Shown here one piece after another: positions 8,984 to 17,960 of a stretch of 64,000 nt of DNA. Below the pieces are notes generated by a model. It was not told where the DNA came from. It ran no database searches and saw only the letters and a list, made by a program, of their open reading frames with translations. The first letter of the stretch is position 1; every line of letters begins with the position of its first letter. The stretch comes from JAGNRR01 sp964409905 (GTDB taxonomy: Bacteria; Bacteroidota; Bacteroidia; Chitinophagales; Chitinophagaceae), in the NCBI GenBank assembly GCA_964409905.1, contig CAYPET010000005.1, positions 62,001 through 126,000 of the forward strand, in the 5' to 3' direction. The position numbers and the translations under genes were made by a program.

Positions 8984-10141
8984 ATGGCTAATTATTATTC
9001 TTTAGGAAAAATTCCGCACAAAAGACATACACAGTTCAGGGATGAAAATGGACGATTATATTCTGAACAGTTATTTTCTACAGAGGGATTTAATTCAAAT
9101 TATTCTTTACTCTATCACATACATCCACCAACTGAGATTATTAGAACCGGTGAGCCGCGTGATGTTAGACCCAAACCTGCAACGGCTAATTTATTAAAAC
9201 AACGCAGCTTTGAGGGTTTTGATGTAAAACCAGAAAAAGATTATTTGGATAGCCGTAAAATTGTGATGTTTAATGATGATTGCCAGATAACATTGGCTGC
9301 TCCACAAGAAAGCATGCAAGAGTATTTTTATAAAAATGCCGATGCTGATGAGGTGATTTTCGTGCATGAGGGAACAGGTAAATTAAAAACCCAATATGGG
9401 GAGTTGAATTTCCAGTACGGGGATTATGTAGTAATACCACGCGGTGCTATATATCAAATCGAATTTGATACTGATAAAAATAGGCTGTTTATTGTTGAAA
9501 GTTATGGTCCGATTCAATTTCCAAAACGTTATATGAGTCGTTTTGGACAATTATTAGAGCATTCACCTTTTTGTGAGCGAGATATTAAGAAGCCAACATT
9601 TATTGATGCGATTGACGAAAGCGGCGAGTTTTTGATTCGCACAAAAAAGAAAGGAATGGAATACGAGTTATGGTATGCTCATCATCCTTTTGATGTAGTT
9701 GGTTGGGATGGATGTGAGTATCCTTATATATTTAGTATTCATGATTTTGAACCTATTACAGGCCGCGTGCATCAACCACCTCCTGTGCATCAGACATTTG
9801 ATGGAAAGGATTTTGTAATCTGTTCTTTTGTGCCTCGTTTATATGACTATCATCCTGATTCTATACCGGCTCCCTATAATCATAGCAACATTGATAGTGA
9901 TGAAGTACTGTATTATGTGGATGGTGAGTTTATGAGCCGCAAGCACGTCACCAAAGGTATGATTACTTTACATCCTGCCGGCATACCTCATGGACCGCAT
10001 CCCGGTGCGGTAGAAAAAAGTATAGGACAAAAAGAAACACCAGAACTAGCAGTGATGGTAGATACTTTTAGACCATTGCAACTAACTCAAGATGCCCTGG
10101 ACATCGAAGATGAGCATTATACAATGAGTTGGGCAGAGTAA
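8984..10141 (+). CDS. hmgA: Homogentisate 1,2-dioxygenase
   Basis: This iron(II) ring-cleavage enzyme converts homogentisate to maleylacetoacetate in tyrosine and phenylalanine breakdown. The 385-residue cupin-type protein has the family end-section HPAGIPHGPHPG (about 330-341) and an upstream H-x-N-x-D-S-D-E segment near 300 that should supply the other iron ligands. It is shorter than the roughly 440-residue human enzyme, as is common for the bacterial short form. No other tyrosine-degradation gene (4-HPPD, fumarylacetoacetase) is next to it, so the pathway must be scattered. It has its own promoter. Confidence 0.85.
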   Translation: MANYYSLGKIPHKRHTQFRDENGRLYSEQLFSTEGFNSNYSLLYHIHPPTEIIRTGEPRDVRPKPATANLLKQRSFEGFDVKPEKDYLDSRKIVMFNDDCQITLAAPQESMQEYFYKNADADEVIFVHEGTGKLKTQYGELNFQYGDYVVIPRGAIYQIEFDTDKNRLFIVESYGPIQFPKRYMSRFGQLLEHSPFCERDIKKPTFIDAIDESGEFLIRTKKKGMEYELWYAHHPFDVVGWDGCEYPYIFSIHDFEPITGRVHQPPPVHQTFDGKDFVICSFVPRLYDYHPDSIPAPYNHSNIDSDEVLYYVDGEFMSRKHVTKGMITLHPAGIPHGPHPGAVEKSIGQKETPELAVMVDTFRPLQLTQDALDIEDEHYTMSWAE

Positions 10142-10207
10142 ATGTTTTTAAATGCATGTAGTATTCTAACTACTTGTTTTTATAGAGACCATTCCTTTCT
10201 TTTCTAT

Positions 10208-10237
10208 CAAAAAAAGGCAGTACATACAAAAATGCCT
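10208..10237 (-). terminator. Weak terminator after the M20 amidohydrolase
   Basis: On the minus strand AGGCA pairs with TGCCT across a loop that has a small internal pairing, followed by a T tract. It lies just past the amidohydrolase stop. The stem is short. Confidence 0.4.
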
Positions 10238-10261
10238 GAGTGCAATTTGTTAAAGAGGTCG

Positions 10262-11437
10262 TTAGAACTTGGTTGCTATCTCATATAACAATTGGATACC
10301 AACCCCAATTGCATCAGAATGAATATCAAAATGTGCATTGTGCACTGGAATAGTGTAATAATTACCCAAGCTTGTCCCCAATCGCATAAAACATCCAGGC
10401 ACTTCATGCGTGTAAAAACTAAAATCTTCGCCCGTCATTCGTTTTTCCAGGGTGTGGACTTGTTGATTACCAAAGTAGTCAATTGCTATCTTTTCAGCCC
10501 TGGTGACTGTATCGGGGTCATTAAATAATGAGGGGTAACCTTCAGGCATTATTACTTCAGCCTCGCCTCCCATAGCTTGTGCAATTTCTTTTGTTTGTTT
10601 TCTAATAAGTGTTTGTGCTTCTTTGCGCCACTCTTCATCCATGCAACGCAATGTGCCTTCCAGCACCACTTCATCCGGGATTACATTTCCCGCCTGACCA
10701 CCGGCAATTTTACCAAAAGAAAGTACAGAAGGAGAAGTGACACTATTGTGCCGGCGCGAAATAATTGTTTGAAGATTTAGTATTATCTGAGAAGCTATTA
10801 CAATGGGATCAATTGTTTTATGCGGCATGGCGGCATGACCGCCTTTACCTTTTACTATAATTTTTATTTCGTCGCAACTCGCCATATACTGGCCCGAACG
10901 GAATCCAACATGTCCAACCTCAAGTTCAGGATGTACATGTAATGCAAAAATTGCTTGAGGCTTGGGGTTTTCGAGCACACCTTCTTTTATCATGATGTTT
11001 GCGCCTCCGGGTGCTTTTTCCTCACCCGGCTGAAAAATCAACTTAATGGTTCCTTCCCATTTATCCGTTGTTTTACTTAATAATTGTGCCGCTCCTAGTA
11101 GACACGTCATGTGTACGTCGTGACCGCAGGCGTGCATTACACCTATGTTTTTACTTTTGTAAGGCACATCATTTGCTTCTGTTATAGGAAGGGCGTCCAT
11201 ATCAGCCCTTAAGGCGATTATTCGTTTATTCGGATTTTTGCCCTTGATTAGTCCGACAATCCCCGTACCGGCAATACCAGTTTGATGCTCGATATCAAAC
11301 TCAAGTAGTTTGGAAGAGATATACTCTGCAGTAGAGAACTCCTCAAACGATAATTCGGGATACGAATGCAGGTGCTCTCGAATAGCGATAAAGTTACCAA
11401 GCTGATGGTGAAGCGCCTCTTGAATATTAGTGGACAT
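10262..11437 (-). CDS. M20-family amidohydrolase (N-acyl amino acid hydrolase type)
   Basis: A 391-residue zinc or manganese metallohydrolase of the M20D/IAA-amino-acid hydrolase group, which removes acyl groups from N-acylated amino acids or similar amides. Visible motifs are RADMDALPI (77-85), HACGHDVH (102-109), the catalytic Glu pair in QPGEEKAPGG (136-145) and HVHPELE (167-173). The substrate cannot be told from the sequence. Its start overlaps the end of the upstream SPOR gene by 11 bases, so the two are translationally coupled. Confidence 0.88.
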   Translation of the reverse strand: MSTNIQEALHHQLGNFIAIREHLHSYPELSFEEFSTAEYISSKLLEFDIEHQTGIAGTGIVGLIKGKNPNKRIIALRADMDALPITEANDVPYKSKNIGVMHACGHDVHMTCLLGAAQLLSKTTDKWEGTIKLIFQPGEEKAPGGANIMIKEGVLENPKPQAIFALHVHPELEVGHVGFRSGQYMASCDEIKIIVKGKGGHAAMPHKTIDPIVIASQIILNLQTIISRRHNSVTSPSVLSFGKIAGGQAGNVIPDEVVLEGTLRCMDEEWRKEAQTLIRKQTKEIAQAMGGEAEVIMPEGYPSLFNDPDTVTRAEKIAIDYFGNQQVHTLEKRMTGEDFSFYTHEVPGCFMRLGTSLGNYYTIPVHNAHFDIHSDAIGVGIQLLYEIATKF

Positions 11438-11984
11438 TGATGTCTTTGATGGTTACAATATCTGGAACAATAAAAGATTTCGGGAAACCGCCTTTTTGTA
11501 CCGTTCGTAAGAAATTATTGGCACTTAATCGACTTTCAAAATCGCCTACTCTTATTTTGTAGGAAGGTGCGATGTATGACATATAAGAACGCACACTGGG
11601 GTATGAGCGCATGAAATCTCGTTTCGCCTCCATAGCTTCTGCACGGCTGCTCCCATTGTAAATTACTACGCGAAACCCTTTTTTTGTCACAATCGAACCT
11701 GTCACTACTCTTTTACCACGGTTGATAGCGGAGCTGTTTTTTACATTTGTCACGCCCAATTGTTCTTTTCTTTTTTCTAATAATTCTTCACGCAATTTGT
11801 TACGCATCACCAGGGCTGGTCGATCTTTTAAAACGTCTAATCTGGCATCTTTAAAGACATTGACGTTTGTATATACATAATCCGTTACGGTAGAATCCTG
11901 TTCACTTATGTCAAAGGATGATTCTATTTGCGCATGCGCTAAAACGCTACAAAAAAAACAGAGTAAAAAGAGTCCGATTTTCAT
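11427..11984 (-). CDS. Secreted SPOR-like repeat protein
   Basis: A 185-residue exported protein: signal peptide at about 1-18 ending in AHAQ, a polar middle, then a C-terminal region with alternating pattern (GFRVVIYNGSSRAEAMEAK ... YKIRVGDFESRLSANNF) typical of SPOR domains in Bacteroidota. It probably binds peptidoglycan in the periplasm. The ATG at 11984 is chosen because it starts a clean signal peptide; the longer in-frame extension to 12029 does not. It is the first gene of a two-gene unit with the M20 amidohydrolase. A TACATTTG box at 11996-12003 (minus strand) lies 11 bases upstream. Confidence 0.7.
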   Translation of the reverse strand: MKIGLFLLCFFCSVLAHAQIESSFDISEQDSTVTDYVYTNVNVFKDARLDVLKDRPALVMRNKLREELLEKRKEQLGVTNVKNSSAINRGKRVVTGSIVTKKGFRVVIYNGSSRAEAMEAKRDFMRSYPSVRSYMSYIAPSYKIRVGDFESRLSANNFLRTVQKGGFPKSFIVPDIVTIKDINVH

Positions 11985-12125
11985 ATTCTCCACTTCAAAT
12001 GTAATTAGAGTTATAGGGAAGATGGGCACTTTTTTAATAAATGTTTGTAAATGTTCTTAGTCAATTAGTACGAATAAAGTGGTCGGAATTCATTCTATCG
12101 TTAAGAAAGTATAATTTCGCATTAT

Positions 12126-12482
12126 ATGAAAACGTTGGTTTTGGGTGCAAGTACCAACCCTTCGCGGTACAGTAATATTGCTATAAATATGCTTAGAGAA
12201 TATGGTCATGAAACAGTAGCTATTGGCCTTCGTCCCGGAAAAGTAAATAATGTAATTATAGAAACTAATAAGTTACTTTTTGAAAAAGTACATACAATAA
12301 CCTTGTATCTAAATCCCGAAAGGCAATCAGAGTATTACGATTATATACTAGACCTGAGGCCTGAACGGATTATTTTCAATCCGGGAACTGAGAATCCTGA
12401 ACTAGCCGAGTTGGCTGCCGAAAAGGGAATTGAGCCTATGGAAGCTTGTACTCTGGCATTATTAAGGTCTAATCAATATTAG
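12126..12482 (+). CDS. CoA-binding-domain protein (CoA_binding_2 family)
   Basis: A single Rossmann-type CoA-binding domain of 118 residues (YccU-like). It begins KTLVLGASTNPSRYSNIA, a dinucleotide/CoA-binding loop, and contains the family segment RIIFNPGTENPELAELA near the end. The function of these single-domain proteins is not known. It is a monocistronic gene, convergent with the next one across a shared terminator. Confidence 0.82.
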   Translation: MKTLVLGASTNPSRYSNIAINMLREYGHETVAIGLRPGKVNNVIIETNKLLFEKVHTITLYLNPERQSEYYDYILDLRPERIIFNPGTENPELAELAAEKGIEPMEACTLALLRSNQY

Positions 12483-12486
12483 TAAA

Positions 12487-12523
12487 TCAAAAAAAATCCG
12501 GCTTTATGCCGGATTTTTTTTGA
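12487..12523. terminator. Bidirectional terminator
   Basis: A perfect 16-base inverted repeat with GC core TCCGGC/GCCGGA, flanked by A8 and T8 runs, around a 5-base loop. It serves both the CoA-binding gene and the convergent secreted-protein gene. Confidence 0.92.
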
Positions 12524-12529
12524 TTTCAG

Positions 12530-13300
12530 TTATTTGTATACCCCATCGATTAATTCTGGGTCTTTTGTAAGAATTAAATATTCATCCTCATCCTTAATGC
12601 GATGCCATTTTTTATATTGTTGTGCATCTAGCGTTTCGCGTAATCTTTTATCTCGAAGCATATAGGCTTGTTTCAATTTGTAATTTTTTTCTAATGAACT
12701 CAAATTTTTGTCTGTGATGATGCGATCAACATCAGCGTCACACTCAGAGCAAATCCCTTTAAAAACGGGTCTTTGGTATTTTGAAACATCTAAATCATCT
12801 GCAAGGATATCTAAACTGGTATATCGCTTACGAACTACTGTGGTCGCGTAATCTCTTTCGTTTTCTGTCATGTAGATAACACGTTCGTTAGAGATTAGTG
12901 TTGTATTCTTTTTCTTTTTCAAAATACCTTTGTTATCATTTTCATTTACAACGTCTGCTTGTTTTTTGGCTTTTTTTGCTTTTTTAGGCGCAGCCGGCGC
13001 AGTCATTACCTCTTTTACTGTTTCAATTTTTCTTTCATCTTGATATTTACCAACTTCCTCTGTGCTACGGATATTTACCTCATATACTTGATGCTTGGTT
13101 TTCGTTTCTACTTCTTCACGACTATCTCTGCTATCATAGTTTTTTTCAAAACCTTCGATATCAAATTCAACATCGTTTTGTATATCAGTATTGTTTTTAA
13201 AATACTTACTCTTTTTATTCTTGTTTACCCGTGTTTGCGCATCTGCTTGCAAATAAAAAACAGTGGTCATTACGCACACTACTAATAAAATCTTTTTCAT
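12530..13300 (-). CDS. Secreted hypothetical protein, Lys-rich with LTxxQ-like tail
   Basis: I do not recognise a named family. The 256-residue product has a signal peptide (1-21, ending ADAQ), a polar Lys/Glu/Asn-rich region with clusters of lysine and alanine (APAAPKKAKKAKKQ), and a C-terminal helical part. The latter contains CSECDADVD and RLRETLDAQQYKKWHRIKD, reminiscent of the LTxxQ/Spy-like helices of periplasmic stress proteins. The ATG at 13300 starts the signal peptide. It is a single gene ending at the shared bidirectional terminator. Confidence 0.6.
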   Translation of the reverse strand: MKKILLVVCVMTTVFYLQADAQTRVNKNKKSKYFKNNTDIQNDVEFDIEGFEKNYDSRDSREEVETKTKHQVYEVNIRSTEEVGKYQDERKIETVKEVMTAPAAPKKAKKAKKQADVVNENDNKGILKKKKNTTLISNERVIYMTENERDYATTVVRKRYTSLDILADDLDVSKYQRPVFKGICSECDADVDRIITDKNLSSLEKNYKLKQAYMLRDKRLRETLDAQQYKKWHRIKDEDEYLILTKDPELIDGVYK

Positions 13301-13579
13301 ACTTATCATTATATAATAAAACGCTCGAAAGTTAAATCAAGTTTTTGAATAATTCATTCTTTCAAGGCAAATATAAAGAAATGATGTCTAGTCAATATGA
13401 TTATTATTATAAAATAAATGCCAATTGTTTACAACCCATTTAGTCCTAATCAGAATGAATATTTTACGCGAGACAATACGCTTGAAATGTCAAGGATAGA
13501 TAGAAGTTAAGATGACTAGAATACGAGTTAAAATTTTATTTGAAAAGAATAATCTTTACACCCTAGATGGATAAAATAA
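13301..13579. other. Divergent intergenic region
   Basis: AT-rich spacer between two divergent genes. I see no open frame of convincing composition and no RNA structure; the gldJ promoter lies at its right end (13580-13612). Confidence 0.6.
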
Positions 13580-13612
13580 TTTGATTTCTTTATTGCTTAT
13601 ATCATAGCTTTG
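13580..13612 (+). promoter_or_regulatory. Promoter of gldJ
   Basis: TTTG at 13580-13583, a 21-base spacer and TAGCTTTG at 13605-13612, matching the phylum -33/-7 pattern. The chosen start is 61 bases further on. Confidence 0.6.
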
Positions 13613-13673
13613 TCTTATCATTGTGAGGTATTTTCGAAAGCAGAAAGTACACCTAACTAGGATAAATAGAAAA

Positions 13674-15212
13674 ATGAATAAAAGTCTTATGAAAAATGTA
13701 TTCGGAATACCAGCATTGTTCCTATTGGGAATGATTGTTATTGCATCTTGTGGTAAGAAAAGAAGCAATTTTGTTTCGTCGAAAACTGGTTGGAACTATA
13801 ATGACTCTAAACTTGGAGGTTATGAGGTTCCTGTTTATGAAGGTCAATATGTAGGCCCAGGGTTACGCTTTGTTGAAGGTGGTACTTTTACCATGGGACA
13901 GACAGAAGAGGATCTAACTTTTGAAGATAACAACAAACCAAGACGGGTTACTGTTTCTTCATTTTTTATGGATGAAACAGAGGTAGCGAATGTGCATTAC
14001 CGTGAATATTTGTATTGGCTTTCACGTGTATATTCTTCAGATTATCCTGAAATTTATGCAAATGCAATACCTGATACACAATCATGGAGAAATGCCATGC
14101 AGTATAACGAACCATTGGTCGAATATTATTTCAGACATGCAGCTTATAATTATTATCCTGTTGTTGGTGTGAATTGGAACCAAGCGAATGATTATGCTCA
14201 ATGGCGTTCTGATCGTGTTAATGAAAGAATTTTAATAGAAAAAGGATATCTAAAAAAGAACCCATATCAGGTAGCTGATGAAAACTTCAAGACTAGTGCT
14301 TATGTGGCAGGTCAATATGAAGGCCAGTTTGGAAAAAAGAAAAAAGATTTGAATCCAACTGGTAGTAAGGATAGAAATATTCGTTACGAAGATGGTATCT
14401 TAATGCCTGATTATCGTCTTCCTACCGAAGCAGAGTGGGAATATGCTGCACTTGGATTAATTGGTCGTAACCCAGAACCAGACAGCAAGCGTCGTCGTGG
14501 AGAAGAGGTGGTTACAGATAGACAGGTGTATCCATGGAATGACAATAACTCAACACGTAATGGCATTAGAGATGCTTATCAAGGGGAGTTTTTAGGGAAC
14601 TTTCGACGTAGTAATGGTGACATGATGGGTGTTGCAGGCGGCTTGAATGATAATTCTGATATACCAGGCCCGATTTATGGATTTAAGCCAAATTCTTTTG
14701 GGTTATATCATATGGCAGGAAATGTGTCTGAGTGGGTTCTTGATGTATATAGACCATTGACAGCAATGGATGCTGAAGATTTTAGACCTTTCCGAGGCAA
14801 TGTTTATACCACTGTAAAAACACTAGATGATTTTACAATTGACGAAAAAGATAGTGTTGGCGCAATACCAAGACGCTTAGTGACTCAGGAAGAGCTAGAA
14901 AAGAAACGTAAAGATTATCGAACTCCAGATTTGAGAGGTTTCCTTGACGGTGACACTATTAGTGGATTTGTATATGACTATGGCGGGGACAAAGGATCTA
15001 CTTTGATTAATGACGAGGCCCATGTATACAAAGGTGGTTCATGGAATGATCGTGCTTATTGGATGAGTCCCGGTACTCGTCGTTTTATGCAGGCTAATCA
15101 TGCCAGTCCGTATGTTGGTTTTCGATGTTGCATGGATCGCTTGGGTAGTCCTGCACTTGGAGCGCCAAGTGGCAACTATTTTGGCGCCTTTGGTAATAAG
15201 ATTAGAAAATAA
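13674..15212 (+). CDS. gldJ: Gliding motility / type IX secretion lipoprotein GldJ
   Basis: A 512-residue lipoprotein: the lipobox IASC follows a hydrophobic stretch at about 10-25, and the rest is an SUMF1/formylglycine-generating-enzyme-like fold (GGTFTMGQTEED, FFMDETEV, RLPTEAEWEYAAL, MAGNVSEWVLD, YKGGSWNDRAYW). In Bacteroidota such lipoproteins are GldJ and GldK, outer-membrane parts of the gliding and type IX secretion machinery rather than active sulfatase-modifying enzymes. I prefer GldJ over GldK because of the length and because murF follows it, as I recall for Flavobacterium gldJ. The ATG at 13674 is preferred; an in-frame GTG at 13623 would sit too near the promoter. Confidence 0.8.
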   Translation: MNKSLMKNVFGIPALFLLGMIVIASCGKKRSNFVSSKTGWNYNDSKLGGYEVPVYEGQYVGPGLRFVEGGTFTMGQTEEDLTFEDNNKPRRVTVSSFFMDETEVANVHYREYLYWLSRVYSSDYPEIYANAIPDTQSWRNAMQYNEPLVEYYFRHAAYNYYPVVGVNWNQANDYAQWRSDRVNERILIEKGYLKKNPYQVADENFKTSAYVAGQYEGQFGKKKKDLNPTGSKDRNIRYEDGILMPDYRLPTEAEWEYAALGLIGRNPEPDSKRRRGEEVVTDRQVYPWNDNNSTRNGIRDAYQGEFLGNFRRSNGDMMGVAGGLNDNSDIPGPIYGFKPNSFGLYHMAGNVSEWVLDVYRPLTAMDAEDFRPFRGNVYTTVKTLDDFTIDEKDSVGAIPRRLVTQEELEKKRKDYRTPDLRGFLDGDTISGFVYDYGGDKGSTLINDEAHVYKGGSWNDRAYWMSPGTRRFMQANHASPYVGFRCCMDRLGSPALGAPSGNYFGAFGNKIRK

Positions 15213-15236
15213 AAATTACAACGAATATTTTTGTAC

Positions 15237-15270
15237 AATGCCTCACTTCTTGTGGGGCATTGTTATTTTT
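15237..15270 (+). terminator. Terminator between gldJ and murF
   Basis: Stem AATGCCTCAC / GTGGGGCATT (one G-T pair) with a 5-base loop, followed by a T-rich tail. It ends 5 bases before the murF ATG, so some read-through is likely. Confidence 0.75.
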
Positions 15271-15275
15271 GAATC

Positions 15276-16568
15276 ATGATTGCTATAGAAGAATTATATC
15301 AGATTTATTTAGCACATCCTGTTGTACAAACTGATACAAGGAAACTAACGCCAGGGGCTATTTATTTTGCATTAAAAGGTGAAAATTTTAATGGCAATCT
15401 TTTTGCGCAAGATGCAATAAGTAAAGGTGCTAGTTATGCAGTAGTGGATGACCCAAGCTTATCGGAGGAGCCCAATTGCTTATATGTTTTTGATGTATTA
15501 GCAACATTACAACAGTTGGCATTGTTGCATCGGAAGACATTAAAAATTCCAATATTAGCAATTACAGGTAGTAACGGAAAAACAACAACAAAAGAGTTAA
15601 TTACTGCTGTAATTGCTCAAAAATTTAAAACACTATCCACAAACGGAAATTATAATAATCATATTGGTGTGCCGCTCACATTGTTGCGCATTCAAAAGAC
15701 ACACGAATTTGCCGTAATAGAAATGGGTGCTAATCATCAACGAGAAATTGCATCTTACTGTGAATGGGCAAGACCAGATTTTGCGCTTATTAATAACTGT
15801 GGTAAGGCGCATTTAGAGGGTTTTGGGGGTATAGAAGGTGTGCGTAAAGGAAAGGGGGAGTTATATGACTTTATTCGTTCACATGGTGGTACAATATTCA
15901 TTAATTCAGATCTTGACTATTTAAAAGACATGGCAAATGGAATTGAGCAACAGATTAGCTATGGAGAGTTTACGGGTGAAACACGTGGGAAAATATATGA
16001 ACATGAACCTTTTCTTAAAATAGCGCTAACCAACCATGGAGAAGAGCGCATTATTGCTACAAATTTGATAGGTGATTATAATCTGCCAAATGTGCTTGCC
16101 GCTGTAGCAATCGGAAAGTATTTTGGTGTGTCGAAAAACGAAATAGATAGAGCAATAACTAATTATTTTCCAACGAATAATCGATCTGAACATAGAATAA
16201 TTAATGACATTCATTTTATTCTTGATGCTTATAATGCCAATCCGACAAGTATGGTAGCGGCTATCCGTTCTTTTCAGCAGTTGGACCAGAGGTTAAAAGT
16301 GCTTGTCTTAGGATCGATGATGGAACTTGGTGATGAAAGTGAAAATGAACATCGGTCAGTATTAAAATTTGCAAAACAGTTTTCATGGGAGAAGATTATC
16401 ACAGTCGGGGAAGGTTTTAAAGAACAATCGAATCTCTTGGGCATTCAACATTTCGATAATGCAGATGATTTACGGGATTGGTTTTGGAAACATATCGATA
16501 AGGATGCTTGGGTTTTGCTCAAAGGGTCACGTTTGACAGCTATGGAAAAATTGATATCGAATGCCTGA
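15276..16568 (+). CDS. murF: UDP-MurNAc-tripeptide--D-Ala-D-Ala ligase MurF
   Basis: MurF adds the D-Ala-D-Ala dipeptide to the UDP-MurNAc-tripeptide, the last cytoplasmic step of the peptidoglycan precursor. The 430-residue protein shows the Mur ligase order: N-terminal UDP-binding domain (DTRKLTPGAIYFALKGENF near 20-38), ATP-binding loop GSNGKTTTK at 98-106, and the middle-domain motif FAVIEMGANHQREI. A C-terminal domain follows with DAYNANPTSM. It overlaps the next small gene by 8 bases. Confidence 0.95.
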   Translation: MIAIEELYQIYLAHPVVQTDTRKLTPGAIYFALKGENFNGNLFAQDAISKGASYAVVDDPSLSEEPNCLYVFDVLATLQQLALLHRKTLKIPILAITGSNGKTTTKELITAVIAQKFKTLSTNGNYNNHIGVPLTLLRIQKTHEFAVIEMGANHQREIASYCEWARPDFALINNCGKAHLEGFGGIEGVRKGKGELYDFIRSHGGTIFINSDLDYLKDMANGIEQQISYGEFTGETRGKIYEHEPFLKIALTNHGEERIIATNLIGDYNLPNVLAAVAIGKYFGVSKNEIDRAITNYFPTNNRSEHRIINDIHFILDAYNANPTSMVAAIRSFQQLDQRLKVLVLGSMMELGDESENEHRSVLKFAKQFSWEKIITVGEGFKEQSNLLGIQHFDNADDLRDWFWKHIDKDAWVLLKGSRLTAMEKLISNA

Positions 16569-16788
16569 AATCAATATGGACAAAGGCAAAAAGGACTATA
16601 TCGTCATTTTCATTATAATGATTAGTGCTATCTACTTGATAAACCCCACCTTTGGTATTTTTGAATTTATACCGGATAATTTGCCAATTATTGGCAATTT
16701 GGATGAAGGAATGGCCACTTTTTTGTTGTTCTCTGGACTGAACTATTTTGGATATAACTTTACGAGTTTTATAAATAGGAATAAATGA
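16561..16788 (+). CDS. Small DUF1232-like membrane protein
   Basis: A 75-residue protein with one or two hydrophobic segments (about 12-32 and 50-68) and the segment EFIPDNLPIIGNLDEG, which resembles the YkvA/DUF1232 signature (PxxxIPxxGxLDD). Function is unknown. The ATG at 16561 overlaps the murF stop; an internal ATG at 16576 is an alternative. The stop overlaps the galE start (ATGA), so murF, this gene and galE are translationally coupled. Confidence 0.65.
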   Translation: MPEINMDKGKKDYIVIFIIMISAIYLINPTFGIFEFIPDNLPIIGNLDEGMATFLLFSGLNYFGYNFTSFINRNK

Positions 16789-17801
16789 AAATATTAGTTA
16801 CAGGCGGCGGTGGTTATATAGGTTCACATACGATAGTTGATTTAATTCAACACGGCTTTAGACCAATATCAATAGATAATTTCTCCAAGTCCTTTCCCAC
16901 AGTGTTTGAAGGCATAGAAAAGATAACTGGTCATAATATAGCCAATTATACAGTTGATTTGTGTGATGAAGCGGCTACAAAAAAAGTGTTTGAAGAACAT
17001 GAAGATATTGCGGGTGTTATACATTTTGCAGCGTTTAAATCAGTGCCCGAAAGTGTGTTACAACCCCTTACATATTATGAGAATAATCTGTACTCATTAA
17101 TAAACATATTGAAATTATGCAAAGAGTTTAATGTTGAACATTTTGTATTTTCTTCTTCCTGTTCAGTATACGGCAACCCTGATCAGTTACCCGTGACCGA
17201 AAAAACCCCTATTAAATCAGCAGAAAGCCCATATGCAGCCACAAAACAAATGGGGGAAATAATATTGCGTGATGTGAGTTTACAAGGCAAGATGAAGAGC
17301 CTGGCATTACGCTATTTTAATCCTGTCGGAGCTCATCCAACGGCGATAATTGGTGAACAGTCACCAGATAAGCCCAATAATTTATTGCCCATAATTACCC
17401 AAACAGCAGCAGGAATCACAGAAGGTATGAAGGTTTGGGGCGATGATTATCATACCCGAGATGGTTCTTGCATTCGAGATTACATCCATGTAATGGATAT
17501 TGCTAATGCACATACCAAGGCACTTGAATACTTGTTAAATAATAAGGACACCCCCCAATACGATATTATTAATTTGGGAAGTGGTAATGGCGTAAGTGTG
17601 CTTGAAATTATACAGTCATTTGAAAAAGTAAGTGGAGAGAAATTAAATTACGAAATAGGTCCACGACGTAAAGGCGATGTGTCTGCGGTATATGCTGATA
17701 ATTCAAAAGCAAAAGAGCAGCTAAATTGGGATACAAAATATGGTATTGATGAAATGATGAGGACTGCATGGGCCTGGCAAAAAACTTTATTGAACAAGTA
17801 A
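16785..17801 (+). CDS. galE: UDP-glucose 4-epimerase
   Basis: An NAD-dependent short-chain dehydrogenase-type epimerase interconverting UDP-glucose and UDP-galactose (or the N-acetyl forms), feeding surface polysaccharides. The 338 residues contain the NAD-binding GGGGYIGSH at 7-15, VIHFAAFKSVPES, FSSSCSVYG and the catalytic YAATK at 150-154, the full set for an active enzyme. Its ATG overlaps the preceding stop, so it is the last gene of the gldJ-murF group, ahead of tRNA-Gln. Confidence 0.92.
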   Translation: MKILVTGGGGYIGSHTIVDLIQHGFRPISIDNFSKSFPTVFEGIEKITGHNIANYTVDLCDEAATKKVFEEHEDIAGVIHFAAFKSVPESVLQPLTYYENNLYSLINILKLCKEFNVEHFVFSSSCSVYGNPDQLPVTEKTPIKSAESPYAATKQMGEIILRDVSLQGKMKSLALRYFNPVGAHPTAIIGEQSPDKPNNLLPIITQTAAGITEGMKVWGDDYHTRDGSCIRDYIHVMDIANAHTKALEYLLNNKDTPQYDIINLGSGNGVSVLEIIQSFEKVSGEKLNYEIGPRRKGDVSAVYADNSKAKEQLNWDTKYGIDEMMRTAWAWQKTLLNK

Positions 17802-17832
17802 GTAAATTATTTCAGCAATTTAGAAAAACGTT

Positions 17833-17840
17833 TATATTTG
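17833..17840 (+). promoter_or_regulatory. -7 box of tRNA-Gln
   Basis: TATATTTG located 9 bases before the first tRNA base. No clear TTG at the expected -33 distance. Confidence 0.55.
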
Positions 17841-17849
17841 CACCCTGAT

Positions 17850-17920
17850 TGCCCCATGGTGTAATGGTAACACATCGGTTTTTGGTGCCGCTATTCCTGG
17901 TTCGAGTCCAGGTGGGGTAA
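17850..17920 (+). tRNA. tRNA-Gln (anticodon TTG)
   Basis: The cloverleaf folds by eye: acceptor stem TGCCCCA with TGGGGTA, a 4-base-pair D stem, anticodon loop TTTTGGT with anticodon TTG, and T arm CCTGG-TTCGAGT-CCAGG. The discriminator base is A and the CCA end is not fully encoded, as is common in this phylum. The outermost anticodon-stem pair is a T/C mismatch, but the rest is canonical. It has its own -7 box and terminator. Confidence 0.93.
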
Positions 17921-17934
17921 CAATAGTAAAAAGT

Positions 17935-17960
17935 AAGACCTGCAGATTGCAGGTCTTTTT
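17935..17960 (+). terminator. Terminator after tRNA-Gln
   Basis: A perfect 10-base-pair stem (AAGACCTGCA / TGCAGGTCTT) with a 3-base loop, then T5. Its T tail abuts the stop codon of the broken DUF4476 gene on the other strand. Confidence 0.9.

Noticed and set aside
13674..15212. Active formylglycine-generating enzyme
   Set aside because: The fold matches, but the lipobox, length and murF neighbour fit GldJ, and no sulfatase is adjacent.
15226..15233. TATTTTTG as a promoter for murF
   Set aside because: No TTG at the proper distance, and the start would fall in the terminator hairpin.
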